Of a stretch of DNA of 64,000 nt, positions 54,597 through 63,765 are shown one piece after another. The position numbers and the translations under genes are program-made. A model generated the notes under the pieces. The model searched no databases, was not told the DNA's origin, and was given only the letters and a program-made list of their open reading frames with translations. The DNA is from Planktotalea arctica (GTDB taxonomy: Bacteria > Pseudomonadota > Alphaproteobacteria > Rhodobacterales > Rhodobacteraceae): positions 248,001 to 312,000 of the forward strand of contig NZ_MUHR01000005.1 of assembly GCF_002105285.1 (NCBI RefSeq), given 5' to 3'. Within the stretch, counting starts at the first letter, position 1. Each line of letters opens with the position of its first letter.

Positions 54597-55354
54597 ATAA
54601 TTATTTGGCAGCTACGACATACGTTTGCGACACTTTCGAAGAAGATATTGTTGATGGGCGGCTCAATTATCCGGAGAGCACGTTTGCAGAGAGCGTTTTT
54701 GGCGGCAGCGCACAACTTGATTTGCAAACAGGATATAATCTGAATCGTTTGCATCCAGATTATGAAATCTCAAAAGTAGAGTACTACGAACTCAAGTTGC
54801 CCGTCGCACAATATCTGGTTGCTTTGGCGCATTCAGATGGAGATTTCTATGACTTTTGCTGCAAGATTGCTGCTGCCAATTTGCGCGCAAAGCGAAGTAT
54901 CCCAGAGCCTTTAGTTGCATTTGCGAGCCTCGTTTTGGAAGGCTTGGTTTCGAAGCCAAAGAAACGGAGCAGGCCGCGTAAAAAAGATTGGTCGGAAAAG
55001 TACAGCCTGTGGAACGTCACACTTCAAGTTGTTGAGAAGTTTGATTTGGAACTTACGAGAAACGACGAGACGGCTGGGCACATAAGCGCGTGCGACGCGG
55101 TGGCGGAGGCCTTGACCCTTTGCGGGAGGCCTACAACTTATGGGCAAATAAAGAACCTAATGGTTCATCCAGATCACTCCCGTCTGCGAAAAGAATTTAT
55201 TGTCTCGACTAAGATCAAGTCACGCTGGAGAGACGTCAATCCGCCGCAAAACGCACTAAGTCCAAACTACTTCGACTACTGGTTTAACGCTGCAAAAACC
55301 GATGTGATGGATATATTGGGTACTTTTCCTAGCCAATCCAAGAAAAGTGACTGA
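54593..55354 (+). CDS. Hypothetical protein
   Basis: 253 residues from the ATG at 54593, overlapping the integrase stop. It is soluble, rich in acidic and aromatic residues at the N terminus, with a basic stretch near residue 115 (KPKKRSRPRKKDW). I do not recognise a family or motif. Its coupling to the integrase suggests a role in the mobility or stability of the element, but only by position. Composition is AT-richer than the chromosomal genes around it. Confidence 0.7.
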   Translation: MNNYLAATTYVCDTFEEDIVDGRLNYPESTFAESVFGGSAQLDLQTGYNLNRLHPDYEISKVEYYELKLPVAQYLVALAHSDGDFYDFCCKIAAANLRAKRSIPEPLVAFASLVLEGLVSKPKKRSRPRKKDWSEKYSLWNVTLQVVEKFDLELTRNDETAGHISACDAVAEALTLCGRPTTYGQIKNLMVHPDHSRLRKEFIVSTKIKSRWRDVNPPQNALSPNYFDYWFNAAKTDVMDILGTFPSQSKKSD

Positions 55355-55421
55355 CTTAGCCAACATGCAGAACCAATGACGGTATGGGAGAAGTTTCCAA
55401 TGCAACCATTGGAGCATCGAC

Positions 55422-55592
55422 ATGCGCTATCTCACTTTCAAAGACCTTCAAGATAAACTCGGTGGCCGTGGCCGCACGACGATATATAGGGACTGCGAAT
55501 TGGGCCGATTGCCCAAGCCCATCAAAATCGGCTCTCGCCTGTATTGGAACGAAGCTGATATCGACGCCGCGCTTGCGGCACACGCGGGATAA
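55422..55592 (+). CDS. AlpA-like helix-turn-helix regulator / excisionase
   Basis: 56 residues with GGAG upstream of the ATG. Sequence MRYLTFKDLQDKLGGRGRTT followed by IYRDCELGRLPKPIKIGSRL and YWNEADIDAALA is the AlpA/MerR-like winged helix layout: helix-turn-helix, then a wing with the conserved P.P..IG.R..W pattern. AlpA activates the integrase of P4-like islands, and related proteins act as excision factors. It is short enough to be missed by length filters. Confidence 0.85.
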   Translation: MRYLTFKDLQDKLGGRGRTTIYRDCELGRLPKPIKIGSRLYWNEADIDAALAAHAG

Positions 55593-55702
55593 GACCCGCC
55601 CCACCTGCGCAAGTGCGCTGGCGTTGGGGTGGGAATATATCTGGCATGATACTCTCAACACCTACGCCCAGTGCCTTCGTGGATCAAGAAGGATAGCTGA
55701 AA

Positions 55703-55990
55703 ATGGCTAAACAAACTGACTTCAAATCTGCCCGAACTCAAGTTGCTTGGGCGTGCGATGCCTTAAGGGCTTGGCGTAAAATTTCACACCAAATGCAACA
55801 AACCGAAGTGGGTGGTTGGCGCTTGGGTTCGATAATTCATCGACTTAAGCATGACTTTGATTGGCCGATTGAGAAAGAGGAACGCGGCCCGCAAAACGTG
55901 GCATTCTATTTCTTGAAAGCTGGCACAGATCTTTCCAAGCTCAAGATGCCGCCTTCTGCATTGTCTCTAAGCGACGATGGTGCCGCATGA
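55703..55990 (+). CDS. Small winged-helix-like protein
   Basis: 95 residues, with AAGGA 9 bases before the ATG. The central part VGGWRLGSIIHRLKHDFDWPIEKEERGPQNVAFYFL resembles the compact winged-helix domains of phage-type regulators in which a helix is followed by a WPI-containing strand. No catalytic motif. Its stop overlaps the next start (ATGA), so it heads a short coupled group with two further genes. Confidence 0.7.
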   Translation: MAKQTDFKSARTQVAWACDALRAWRKISHQMQQTEVGGWRLGSIIHRLKHDFDWPIEKEERGPQNVAFYFLKAGTDLSKLKMPPSALSLSDDGAA

Positions 55991-56118
55991 AAAAGCACAT
56001 CTATAACCCCGCACCGCCCAGCGCTTTTGCGAAAGAGATTAGACGTCGCGCACAAGTCGCTACCGCATTGGCTCAAGTCAAAGCCGATCTGTTCACAGGT
56101 GCAATCTATGGCGACTAA
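55987..56118 (+). CDS. Small basic hypothetical protein (43 aa)
   Basis: A 43-residue frame starting MKKHIYNPAPPSAFAKEIRR, with an ATGA overlap at its start and an 11-base overlap with the next gene at its end. The overlaps on both sides and the basic, helical composition support translation. No family recognised. Probably a regulatory or DNA-binding peptide, but that is a guess from size and company. Confidence 0.55.
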   Translation: MKKHIYNPAPPSAFAKEIRRRAQVATALAQVKADLFTGAIYGD

Positions 56119-56503
56119 ACCTTATAAGAAGGGCAAGAAGGGGGCTGGGCGTCACGTCCAGCTTCCCGAATGGCTGCAAGCGTGTGAGGCGTGGGCAACG
56201 CTCAAACCCGGCCCGCGCGCGCTCTACGTCGAAATAAAGCGGCGCTACAACGGAAACAACAACGGGCGGATTGTTCTAAGCCACAGAGACGCGGCAAAGG
56301 CGCTGCACGTCCATCGCAACACTGTTGGGCCGTGGTTCAGAGAACTGGAAGAACGCGGTTTCATACGCATGACCCAAGCGCCCTATCTTGGCCCGTCAGG
56401 AGTAGGGCAATCGTCACATTGGGCATTGGATGAAATGCAAGGAGCGGACATGAAACCCGCACGCAAGGCGTTCATGGCGTGGCAAGTTGCCACGACCTTG
56501 TAG
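56108..56503 (+). CDS. Helix-turn-helix (winged-helix) protein
   Basis: 131 residues from the ATG at 56108, which follows ACAGGTG; a longer frame reaches back into the preceding genes but lacks support. It has a basic N terminus and a DNA-binding helix-turn-helix (LSHRDAAKALHVHRNTVGPWFRELEERGFI, about 56-86) of the kind found in replication-initiator-like and regulatory proteins of prophage elements. It ends the coupled group 55703-56503. It could be the element's replication or transcription regulator. Confidence 0.75.
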   Translation: MATKPYKKGKKGAGRHVQLPEWLQACEAWATLKPGPRALYVEIKRRYNGNNNGRIVLSHRDAAKALHVHRNTVGPWFRELEERGFIRMTQAPYLGPSGVGQSSHWALDEMQGADMKPARKAFMAWQVATTL

Positions 56504-56540
56504 TTTCCCCAGTTGGGAAGAATCTGTTTAGCGCTAGAAC

Positions 56541-56945
56541 TCATTCGCAAGGGAAAGCTTCGCCCATCGATAACCAGACCAGCATTCTCGCTGAGTGATG
56601 GCGACTTTGCGGATGTGTCCGCATGTAGTTCATGACTATGTCCGTTACTTGTTTGTTTGCCAGATTATCGGGAAAGCAAATATCCAGCGCTTTTCTCGCA
56701 AATTCGGTTGCCTCTTGAGCAGTACCGTTGCCGTCGGACGCCTGCATTTGAACGAGCGAAGCCCCGAGAGTTATTCCTTCCCAAGAGCCGATAATGTGGC
56801 CAAGGCAAAATGTTTGTTCAAAAATCTTTTCCGATGAACACGCTGCAAAAATCTCGTTGCCGCTAGCGTTTTGGGCAGTCAAGGGACTAGGAGGTGACAA
56901 CAGAATGGCTGCCAAAGTGAAAGCTTTGCAAAGTTTGTAGATCAA
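56541..56945 (-). CDS. Rap1a/Tai-like periplasmic protein
   Basis: About 134 residues from a TTG at 56945 (read as MIYKLCKAF), preceded by AGGGAG; an ATG 51 bases upstream is in frame but poorly placed. A signal peptide (cleavage near LTAQ) precedes a mature domain that has two cysteine-containing ends (AACSSEKIFEQTFCLG and the closing EAFPCE), DICFPDN, and HPQSRHHSARMLVWLSMGEAFPC. This pattern matches the Rap1a/Tai family of periplasmic immunity proteins against T6SS amidases. No such amidase gene is next to it. It is oriented against its neighbours and may have its own promoter. Confidence 0.78.
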   Translation of the reverse strand: MIYKLCKAFTLAAILLSPPSPLTAQNASGNEIFAACSSEKIFEQTFCLGHIIGSWEGITLGASLVQMQASDGNGTAQEATEFARKALDICFPDNLANKQVTDIVMNYMRTHPQSRHHSARMLVWLSMGEAFPCE

Positions 56946-56996
56946 AAAAGCCACTCCCTCAGTTGACGCTTTTCCAGTTCCACTCAAGCTAGCCAA

Positions 56997-57528
56997 AGTT
57001 CCTTTTCAATTCTAGTGTTAGAAAATGGTTAGAATTCAGCATTTACCAAAACAAAAATCCCCGCACAAAAGTTGGTACAGGCTGTCACAAAATCAGGGCA
57101 TGCGTTAGTGGATCTACTCGCAAGGCAGGTGAAACCGTCCTGAAAATTGTGACGTGAGAGCGCGAATTGGGAAAATCAGCGTCATACAGATTGGGACATA
57201 TATAGATATGCCAGGGGGAAGAGCTGTTGTGAGATTTCTTTTGATGGTCGCGCGCGTTTCAATCCAGTCACTTGGAAACCCCTACCCCCGTTTGCGCTGG
57301 GTCGCCCTGTCAACGAAGCAGGGGCATTCGGTTCCAAGACGCAGCAGGTGGAGTTTTGAAGCCCCCCTTTACGCAAGGGGTAGTTCAATCTTTACGCATG
57401 GTAGATCGAAACCACTCTACATCGTTAAATTATCGCGCCGTCAGTTCCAAGGCAAAAAGTTGGGAAGTGACCAGCACCGATAGACCCTAAAATTGCTTAA
57501 TGATTTCGTAAAATATTGGAGACTCATA
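56997..57528. other. Gene-poor stretch inside the element
   Basis: About 530 bases between the Rap1a/Tai-like gene and the zinc-ribbon gene. Open frames of up to 109 codons occur on both strands but show no ribosome binding site, no conserved look and an odd composition, so I do not call them. A promoter for the zinc-ribbon gene should lie at its right end. No terminator or repeat was convincing. Confidence 0.5.
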
Positions 57529-58167
57529 ATGGGCGGATATGGCTCAGGACGACCAAGCCACAAGCAAAAGGCAGAGGATTGCCGCTCGTTAGATGTGAAC
57601 CGTTTGCAGCGTGAGGGATGCTTGACGAATGGGCGCGCTGGGCATTGGGTTTGGCTTAGGAATGAAGAGGAAGTTGGTCGAATTGGGTACAGCTCGAACA
57701 ATGGACGTTTGAACCTAGACTACCGTGTGCGCCTGTATGGGGGCGATTGGGAAAGCGTGAGCCAATCAATCTGCATCCACCAAGCAAGCTGCCACTATGG
57801 TGGTGAGAGGCCCTATTTTCGCTGCCCGGGCATTGTGAACGGAAGGCATTGCGGAAGGCGGGTCGGCAAGCTCTTCTCAGGTGGGAAATACTTCTTGTGC
57901 CGCCATTGCTACAATGTGGCTTATTCCAGCCAATCAGAACTACGCTATGACCGCATGTTACGCCGCGCGAACAAATTGCGGACGGAGTTAGGCGGTGAAC
58001 CCGGCTCCGCCCATTGGATAGCGCCAAAACCTAAAGGCATGTGGCAACGGACCTACCAGCGCAAACGCTTTGAAATTCAGTGGTGCGAGAACCAAGCTGA
58101 CCGACTGTTTCTTAGGAAGTTTAGCCACCTACTGAGCAAAAGCGAACAGGCGTTTCTGTTTGATTAG
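57529..58167 (+). CDS. Zinc-ribbon protein of mobile elements
   Basis: 212 residues from the ATG at 57529 (MGGYGSGRPSHKQKAEDCRS), with GGAG upstream; the frame extends 12 codons further up without support. The opening GGYGSGRP and the central CPGIVNGRHCGRRVGKLFSG with LCRHCYNVAYSSQSE provide two CxxC-type pairs for a zinc ribbon. Proteins with this opening are common on islands and in prophages but have no known role. I report the family look, not a function. Confidence 0.8.
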   Translation: MGGYGSGRPSHKQKAEDCRSLDVNRLQREGCLTNGRAGHWVWLRNEEEVGRIGYSSNNGRLNLDYRVRLYGGDWESVSQSICIHQASCHYGGERPYFRCPGIVNGRHCGRRVGKLFSGGKYFLCRHCYNVAYSSQSELRYDRMLRRANKLRTELGGEPGSAHWIAPKPKGMWQRTYQRKRFEIQWCENQADRLFLRKFSHLLSKSEQAFLFD

Positions 58168-58267
58168 TCGGCTTTCGTGCATCCTGCTTTTCCAAGTTGT
58201 TTTTGACACGACCTGTGCCGCTATGCATTCTGAGCGTGTTTGAAACTGATATGCTTGGTATTTCTAC

Positions 58268-59713
58268 GTGCTCAATTTATTTAAAGCCCTTATCCTCAGT
58301 ATGCTTATTTGGTGCGCGCCTGATGATGCGAAGGCGCAAGATTTTGAAAGCCTTTTCCAAGACTTCAATGCGTCCAGTTTAACCCGATCCGAAAAGCGGT
58401 TCTTGCAAACGGCTCTAGCCTTTGAGGGGCACTATGTTGGCTTGCTCGATGGTGCATGGGGCAGGTTAAGTCGTGATGCGCTTGGGCGATATTCTTGGGC
58501 GAAGTTTGGGACTGGATCAGCAAATTGGCATATGGCGATGCTCGCGCATTCGTTTTTTAATTTCATAGAGCGCGATGGTTGGGACTATTTTTACATTGAG
58601 CCTGCTAGAATTTCGATTCTTTGGCCCTTTGACTCTATTGTGAGAGACGCCCCGACAGATGGTTTTGTGAACTATCGCCATGCAAAGTCGAGTCTGGGCA
58701 TCTCAATCGCAATTCAGAGTCAAAAAGCTGCACAGAACTCGCATGACTACGTTCAAAGCAGGCATGAACAAGCAGATGCGCCCTACTCTGTTCGAAAGAA
58801 GCAACTCGCGATATCGACGTCTAAGCGTCGGGATGGTTTTATACTTTATGCGCGTTCGAACTTTGTAAATGGCGCATGGTCAACGGTTCTTTTGTCAGCG
58901 CAAAAAGAAGATGAAGCTCTGTTAACGACCATGGCCGCTAGCATGAAAGTAGGCAGGCTTGATAGCTTTAGAATCACGCGAAATGGCGAATTAGAAAAAG
59001 CGATCTACAAGACCGCTGCTTTGCTGGAGCAAGCAGAGCGGGATGCAAACGTGAATACTAAGCCTGTTGCTGGTTCAAACTCAGATGCAGAACAAGCTAA
59101 GCCACGAACTTCAGGGTCAGGCAGCGGGTTTGTTGTGTCATCAAAAGGGGTCGTAATGACGAACGCGCATGTCGTAGACGGTTGCACCTCTGTTTTCGTT
59201 GATAATGTACCTGCCAAAGTTTTGGCCGAATCTGATGATTTCGACTTAGCGTTGCTCAGCACCGATCAAGGGGCAGACAACGTTGCAGTTTTTTCCGCAG
59301 GAAGCGCAAATTTGAATGCAGACGTCACAGCAATCGGCTTTCCATATGGCGGGTTACTCGGAGGATTAAACGTCACCCGTGGGTCGGTGTCTGCTTTGAA
59401 AGGGTTGTCTGGTGATGCAACGACAATGCAAATTACAGCGCCTATTCAAAAGGGCAATTCTGGCGGCCCTGTTCTAGCCTCTGACGGCGAAGTCGTAGGT
59501 GTTGTCGTCTCAAAGCTTAACGCGCGTAGAACGGCGGAGCTTATGGGCGACACGCCTCAAAACGTAAATTTTGCAGTCCGAGGGGAAATTGCAAGATTGT
59601 TCATGTCCCAAAATGGCGTCGAACCTTTGTTGAGTTTGGAAAACGAAACGCTTGGACCAGAAGCGCTCGCCCAAAAGGCAGCTAAATTCACTGTCTTTGT
59701 TGAATGCAAATAA
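58268..59713 (+). CDS. Secreted trypsin-like serine protease with peptidoglycan-binding-like N-terminal domain
   Basis: 481 residues from a GTG start at 58268; there is no clear ribosome binding site, so the start is uncertain. Signal peptide MLNLFKALILSMLIWCAPD (cleavage near KAQ). Residues about 40-80 (RFLQTALAFEGHYVGLLDGA and WGRLSRDALGRYS) resemble a peptidoglycan-binding repeat. The protease domain (about 275-481) has the catalytic His in TNAHVVDGC, Asp in DFDLALLS and Ser in GNSGGPVL, as in DegP/HtrA-type S1C proteases, with no PDZ domain. It is the last gene before the right end of the element. Confidence 0.88.
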   Translation: MLNLFKALILSMLIWCAPDDAKAQDFESLFQDFNASSLTRSEKRFLQTALAFEGHYVGLLDGAWGRLSRDALGRYSWAKFGTGSANWHMAMLAHSFFNFIERDGWDYFYIEPARISILWPFDSIVRDAPTDGFVNYRHAKSSLGISIAIQSQKAAQNSHDYVQSRHEQADAPYSVRKKQLAISTSKRRDGFILYARSNFVNGAWSTVLLSAQKEDEALLTTMAASMKVGRLDSFRITRNGELEKAIYKTAALLEQAERDANVNTKPVAGSNSDAEQAKPRTSGSGSGFVVSSKGVVMTNAHVVDGCTSVFVDNVPAKVLAESDDFDLALLSTDQGADNVAVFSAGSANLNADVTAIGFPYGGLLGGLNVTRGSVSALKGLSGDATTMQITAPIQKGNSGGPVLASDGEVVGVVVSKLNARRTAELMGDTPQNVNFAVRGEIARLFMSQNGVEPLLSLENETLGPEALAQKAAKFTVFVECK

Positions 59714-59753
59714 AATATTCTAGCTGCTTTTGGCTCGCATGAGCGTTTCGATA

Positions 59754-59777
59754 AAGGGGGATTAGAAGGGGGATTGA
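59754..59777. repeat. Right arm-type repeat pair (two GGGGGAT motifs)
   Basis: AAGGGGGAT and AAGGGGGATTGA separated by TAG, matching 53376-53399 at 22 of 24 positions in the same orientation. It lies 53 bases inside the right att core. It is the right-hand counterpart of the putative integrase arm sites. Confidence 0.75.
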
Positions 59778-59830
59778 TTAACTGATAAATAATCTATCAA
59801 TTTGATATAATTATATTTTTTTGGAATTTA

Positions 59831-59905
<75 letters not shown>

Positions 59906-59991
59906 GCCGTGTGGGCGGCTGAGTAGACCGAATTTCGCACTCGCACAAGCGTAATCTAGACCCTTCTGGACGCCTGCGTTAGAGAAGGCGT

Positions 59992-60159
59992 ATGACACAA
60001 CAAAACGACCTCAAAAATCAAGCGTCCAAGCAGCCCTCTCGCGAGGAGAGGTTGAAGGCAGCGTTGAAAGCGAATTTGGGGCGGCGCAAGGCGCAGGCGA
60101 AGACGCGCGTCCAAAGTGAACAAGCGCCAAAGGTAAACACGCCTGAGGGCGATACATAA
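59992..60159 (+). CDS. Small basic conserved-looking protein upstream of murA
   Basis: 55 residues, starting MTQQNDLKNQASKQPSREER and ending KVNTPEGDT. The middle is strongly basic and helical (LKAALKANLGRRKAQAKTR). A short protein of this style commonly precedes murA in Rhodobacterales. The gap to murA is 15 bases, so they are probably one transcript. The ribosome binding site is GAGAAGG, 4 to 8 bases before the ATG. Function unknown. Confidence 0.72.
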   Translation: MTQQNDLKNQASKQPSREERLKAALKANLGRRKAQAKTRVQSEQAPKVNTPEGDT

Positions 60160-60174
60160 GAGTTAGGCAGGTAG

Positions 60175-61443
60175 ATGGATTCAATTCTGGTCAGAGGGAA
60201 TGGCGCGCTAAACGGGCAAATCCCGATTGCGGGTGCGAAAAACACAGTTCTTAAACTGATGTGCGCGGCGCTTTTGACAGAAGAGCCGCTGACGCTCACC
60301 AATGTGCCGCGCTTGGCGGATATAGGCACGCTGAGCGATGTGCTGGAATCGCTGGGCTGCGAGATTGCCCAACTCTCAAGCGGGCGTGTTCTGGCGCTGA
60401 ATGCGGGAACGTTAACCTCGCATAAAGCCGACTATGATCTGGTGCGCAAACTGCGCGCGTCCTTCAATGTGCTCGGGCCTTTGCTGGCGCGTGCAGGCGA
60501 GGCGATCGTGTCGATGCCGGGTGGTTGCGCCATCGGCGCGCGGGCGGTGGATATGCACCTCGATGCGCTGGAGCGGATGGGCGCGGTGATCGAACTCAAG
60601 GACGGCTATGTCCACGCATCTGCCCCGAACGGATTGAAAGGCGCGGAAATTCCGCTGCGTTTTGCGTCGGTCGGTGCAACGGAAAATGCGATGACTGCAG
60701 CGACGCTGGCCAAGGGAACGACCGTGATCAAGAACGCCGCACGCGAGCCCGACACTAAGGCGCTGGCAGATTGCCTGATCGCTATGGGCGCGCAGATCGA
60801 GGGTGCAGGCACCGAAACCATTACCATTACCGGCGTCGATAAACTGCATGGCGCGACGCAGGCTGTGATCCCCGATCGTATTGAAATGGGCACTTTCATG
60901 ATCGCGCCGATGATCGCGGGTGGCTCTGTCGAATTGCTTGGCGGTCGCTTTGATCTGATCCCGTCCTTCGCGGAAAAGATGCAAGAGGCAGGCGCAATCA
61001 TTGAAGAAACTGCCCTTGGTCTGCGCGTCACCAAACCTGACGGTCCGATCAAACCCGTCAATGTCACGACCAAGCCGTTTCCGGGCTTTCCTACAGATCT
61101 GCAAGCACAATTCATGGCAATGATGTGCTTTGCGGACGGTGTCAGCGTGCTTGAGGAAACCATTTTCGAGAACCGTTTTATGCACGCACCGGAGCTTTTG
61201 CGCATGGGTGCACGCGTCGAGGTGCATGGCGGCACGGCGACAGTCACGGGCGTTGACAAGATGAACGGCGCGCAAGTCATGGCGACTGATCTGCGCGCCT
61301 CCGTGTCTCTGATCCTTGCGGGTCTGCGGGCCGAAGGGGAAACTCAGGTGAACCGCGTGTACCATCTCGATCGCGGCTATGAGCGGATCGAAGAGAAACT
61401 GCGCGCCGTCGGCGCCGATATTGAACGGGTCAAAGGATCATGA
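60175..61443 (+). CDS. murA: UDP-N-acetylglucosamine 1-carboxyvinyltransferase (MurA)
   Basis: A 422-residue enzyme that transfers enolpyruvate from PEP to UDP-GlcNAc, the first step of peptidoglycan precursor synthesis. Visible motifs: [24 protein letters not shown] at the N terminus, the active-site loop around [18 protein letters not shown] (catalytic Cys in GGCAIG, near residue 117), and [17 protein letters not shown]. Length is normal. The start follows AGGCAGGTAG. The next gene overlaps its stop (ATGA). Confidence 0.97.
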   Translation: MDSILVRGNGALNGQIPIAGAKNTVLKLMCAALLTEEPLTLTNVPRLADIGTLSDVLESLGCEIAQLSSGRVLALNAGTLTSHKADYDLVRKLRASFNVLGPLLARAGEAIVSMPGGCAIGARAVDMHLDALERMGAVIELKDGYVHASAPNGLKGAEIPLRFASVGATENAMTAATLAKGTTVIKNAAREPDTKALADCLIAMGAQIEGAGTETITITGVDKLHGATQAVIPDRIEMGTFMIAPMIAGGSVELLGGRFDLIPSFAEKMQEAGAIIEETALGLRVTKPDGPIKPVNVTTKPFPGFPTDLQAQFMAMMCFADGVSVLEETIFENRFMHAPELLRMGARVEVHGGTATVTGVDKMNGAQVMATDLRASVSLILAGLRAEGETQVNRVYHLDRGYERIEEKLRAVGADIERVKGS

Positions 61444-61901
61444 GCGAAGACGCACGTTTCGAGGACGGCGCAGAGCGCCCTTTGAACCTTGGTGCGCTGG
61501 AGGCGGGGGATCTGAAAGTGCTCTCTGCCTTGGTGCAGGACGCGGTATTTCCGGCATCCGAAATGCGCTACGTCAAGGCGGGTGGACGCTTTGCCTTGCT
61601 GCTCAACCGCTTTCGCTGGGAGGGCGGGGCGCGCGCGCCTGAGCGCGTTCAGTCGGTGCTGATGATCGCCAACGTCGACAAGGTCGTCAGCAGCGGCGTG
61701 CCGCGCGGCGACGGCGATACGATTCTGTCCTTGCTTTCGGTGGAATTCAGCGAAACGGACGCGCCGTCGGGCCAGGTCACCCTGACCCTCGCGGGGGATG
61801 GTGCGTTACGCCTTGATGTGGAAGCGCTCGATGTGACACTCAAGGACGTGACGCGCCCCTATCTGGCGCCGTCCAAGAAGACCCCGGATCACGGCGTATA
61901 A
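61440..61901 (+). CDS. DUF2948 family protein
   Basis: A 153-residue protein coupled to murA by an ATGA overlap. Recognised by length and by the segments [34 protein letters not shown] and [13 protein letters not shown], which match DUF2948, a family mostly confined to alphaproteobacteria and usually found between murA and hisD. No catalytic motif seen. Function unknown. Confidence 0.88.
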   Translation: MSEDARFEDGAERPLNLGALEAGDLKVLSALVQDAVFPASEMRYVKAGGRFALLLNRFRWEGGARAPERVQSVLMIANVDKVVSSGVPRGDGDTILSLLSVEFSETDAPSGQVTLTLAGDGALRLDVEALDVTLKDVTRPYLAPSKKTPDHGV

Positions 61902-61978
61902 GGCCCGCTCGCTCCCAAGTGCTCTTGAGGCTGCCCATGGTGCGCGCTAAGTCAGGGCGCAAGCCATGAGGGATGCCT

Positions 61979-63280
61979 ATGCCGCAATTTCTAAGCACCG
62001 CCGACGCCGATTTTGAAACCCGCTTTACCGCGCTTCTGAACGCCAAGCGCGAGGATAGCCCTGATGTGGACGCGACTGTTGCGCAGATCATCGCCGATGT
62101 GCGCGCACGCGGCGATGCGGCGGTCATTGATCTAACGCGCAAGTTTGATCGAATGACTTTGACAGCTGAGACTTTGGCCTTTTCATCTGAAGAGATTGAA
62201 GCGGGCTGCGCTAAAGTGCCCGAGGCCGAGCGCGCCGCGCTCGAACTCGCTGCTGCGCGCATTCGCGCCTATCATGAACGCCAGATGCCCGAGGATGCCA
62301 GTTGGACCGATGATGCTGGGGCAACATTGGGCTGGCGTTGGAGTGCGGTGTCCGCCGCAGGGCTCTATGTGCCGGGTGGCCTCGCCTCTTATCCATCCTC
62401 CGTTTTGATGAATGCGATCCCAGCAAAAGTCGCGGGTGTCCAACGACTTGCCATCGTCGTGCCGACGCCGGACGGCATTGCCAATCCTGCCGTTTTGCTG
62501 GCCGCGCGTATTGCCGGCGTTGATGAAATCTATCGTATCGGCGGCGCGCAGGCGATTGCTGCGCTGGCCTATGGCACCGAAACGATTCCGCCTGTGGACA
62601 AGATAACCGGCCCCGGTAACGCATTCGTCGCCGCTGCCAAGCGCCGTGTGTTCGGGAAAGTCGGCATCGACATGATTGCCGGACCGTCCGAAATCCTCGT
62701 GATCGCTGATAAGGACAATGATCCTGACTGGATCGCGCTCGATCTGCTCAGTCAGGCTGAGCATGACGAGAGCGCGCAGTCCTTGTTGATCACCGATGAT
62801 GCTGGCTTTGGCCGCGCTGTCGCGGATGCCGTCACCAAACGCCTTGAGACGCTGGAGCGCCGCAAGATCGCGGGGGCAAGCTGGCGTGATTATGGCGCTG
62901 TTATTACGGTAGAAAACCTTGATGAGGCGGCAACACTTTCCAATCGAATTGCTCCCGAGCACCTAGAGCTTTGCGTCGCCGATCCCGACGCGCTCAGCGC
63001 CAATTGCATTCACGCAGGCGCGATATTTCTGGGTCAGTGGACGCCAGAAGCCATCGGCGATTACATCGGCGGACCGAACCACGTTTTGCCCACCGCCCGC
63101 TCCGCGCGTTTTTCCTCTGGCCTTTCTGTGATGGATTTCGTCAAACGCACCACATTGGCGCGCATGACGCCCGAGGCCTTGCGCGCGATTGGCCCATCTG
63201 CTGAAGTGCTGGCAACATCCGAAAGTCTCGAGGCGCATGGCCTTTCCGTCACCGCCCGCCTGCAAAAATTGAACGAGTAG
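61979..63280 (+). CDS. hisD: Histidinol dehydrogenase (HisD)
   Basis: About 433 residues. I use the ATG at 61979 (MPQFLSTADADF) because AGGG lies six bases ahead; an ATG at 61973 is in frame. It catalyses the last two oxidations of histidine synthesis. Key regions: YVPGGLASYPSSVLMNAIPA, GGAQAIAALAYGTETIP, GPGNAFVAAAKRRVFG and the metal- and substrate-binding LSQAEHDESAQS. Length is normal. The next gene starts five bases after its stop. Confidence 0.97.
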   Translation: MPQFLSTADADFETRFTALLNAKREDSPDVDATVAQIIADVRARGDAAVIDLTRKFDRMTLTAETLAFSSEEIEAGCAKVPEAERAALELAAARIRAYHERQMPEDASWTDDAGATLGWRWSAVSAAGLYVPGGLASYPSSVLMNAIPAKVAGVQRLAIVVPTPDGIANPAVLLAARIAGVDEIYRIGGAQAIAALAYGTETIPPVDKITGPGNAFVAAAKRRVFGKVGIDMIAGPSEILVIADKDNDPDWIALDLLSQAEHDESAQSLLITDDAGFGRAVADAVTKRLETLERRKIAGASWRDYGAVITVENLDEAATLSNRIAPEHLELCVADPDALSANCIHAGAIFLGQWTPEAIGDYIGGPNHVLPTARSARFSSGLSVMDFVKRTTLARMTPEALRAIGPSAEVLATSESLEAHGLSVTARLQKLNE

Positions 63281-63284
63281 CCCT

Positions 63285-63764
63285 ATGTCCCGTATCGCCC
63301 ATATTGAAATCGACGACAGTAACCTGCCAGTCCCCACGCCCGAAATCGAGCAGGAACGAAGGGTCGCCGTGTTCGATCTGCTCGAGGATAACTCTTTTGT
63401 TCTTCCGAGCCGCGACGAGCGTGCTGCGCCCGATGGTCCCTATGATCTGACGTTGGCGATCCGCGAAAAGCGACTGGTGTTCGACATTAAAACCGCAGGT
63501 AAAGAACCGGCTGCCGAATTCCACCTCTCGCTCGGCCCGTTCCGCCAAGTGGTCAAGGATTACTTCCAGATTTGCGAGAGCTATTTCTCCGCCGTCAAGA
63601 ACCTGCCCCCCAGCCAGATCGAAACCATCGACATGGCCCGGCGCGGCATTCACATGGAAGGCAGCCGCATTCTGCAAGAACGCCTGGAGGGCAAGGCCGA
63701 GATTGACATCGACACCGCACGCCGCCTGTTCACGCTGATCTGCGTTCTGCATTTTGGCGGATAA
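63285..63764 (+). CDS. UPF0262 family protein
   Basis: A 159-residue protein starting MSRIAHIEIDDSNLPVPTPE, matching the UPF0262 family found almost only in alphaproteobacteria. Conserved segments are EIEQERRVAVFDLLEDNSF and LSLGPFRQVVKDYFQICESY. The position between hisD and a low-molecular-weight phosphatase gene is typical. Function unknown. Confidence 0.9.
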   Translation: MSRIAHIEIDDSNLPVPTPEIEQERRVAVFDLLEDNSFVLPSRDERAAPDGPYDLTLAIREKRLVFDIKTAGKEPAAEFHLSLGPFRQVVKDYFQICESYFSAVKNLPPSQIETIDMARRGIHMEGSRILQERLEGKAEIDIDTARRLFTLICVLHFGG

Positions 63765-63765
63765 G

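Noticed and set aside
57154-57483. 109-codon plus-strand open frame inside the element
   Set aside because: No ribosome binding site, no conserved look, overlaps other frames of similar quality; left as unassigned.
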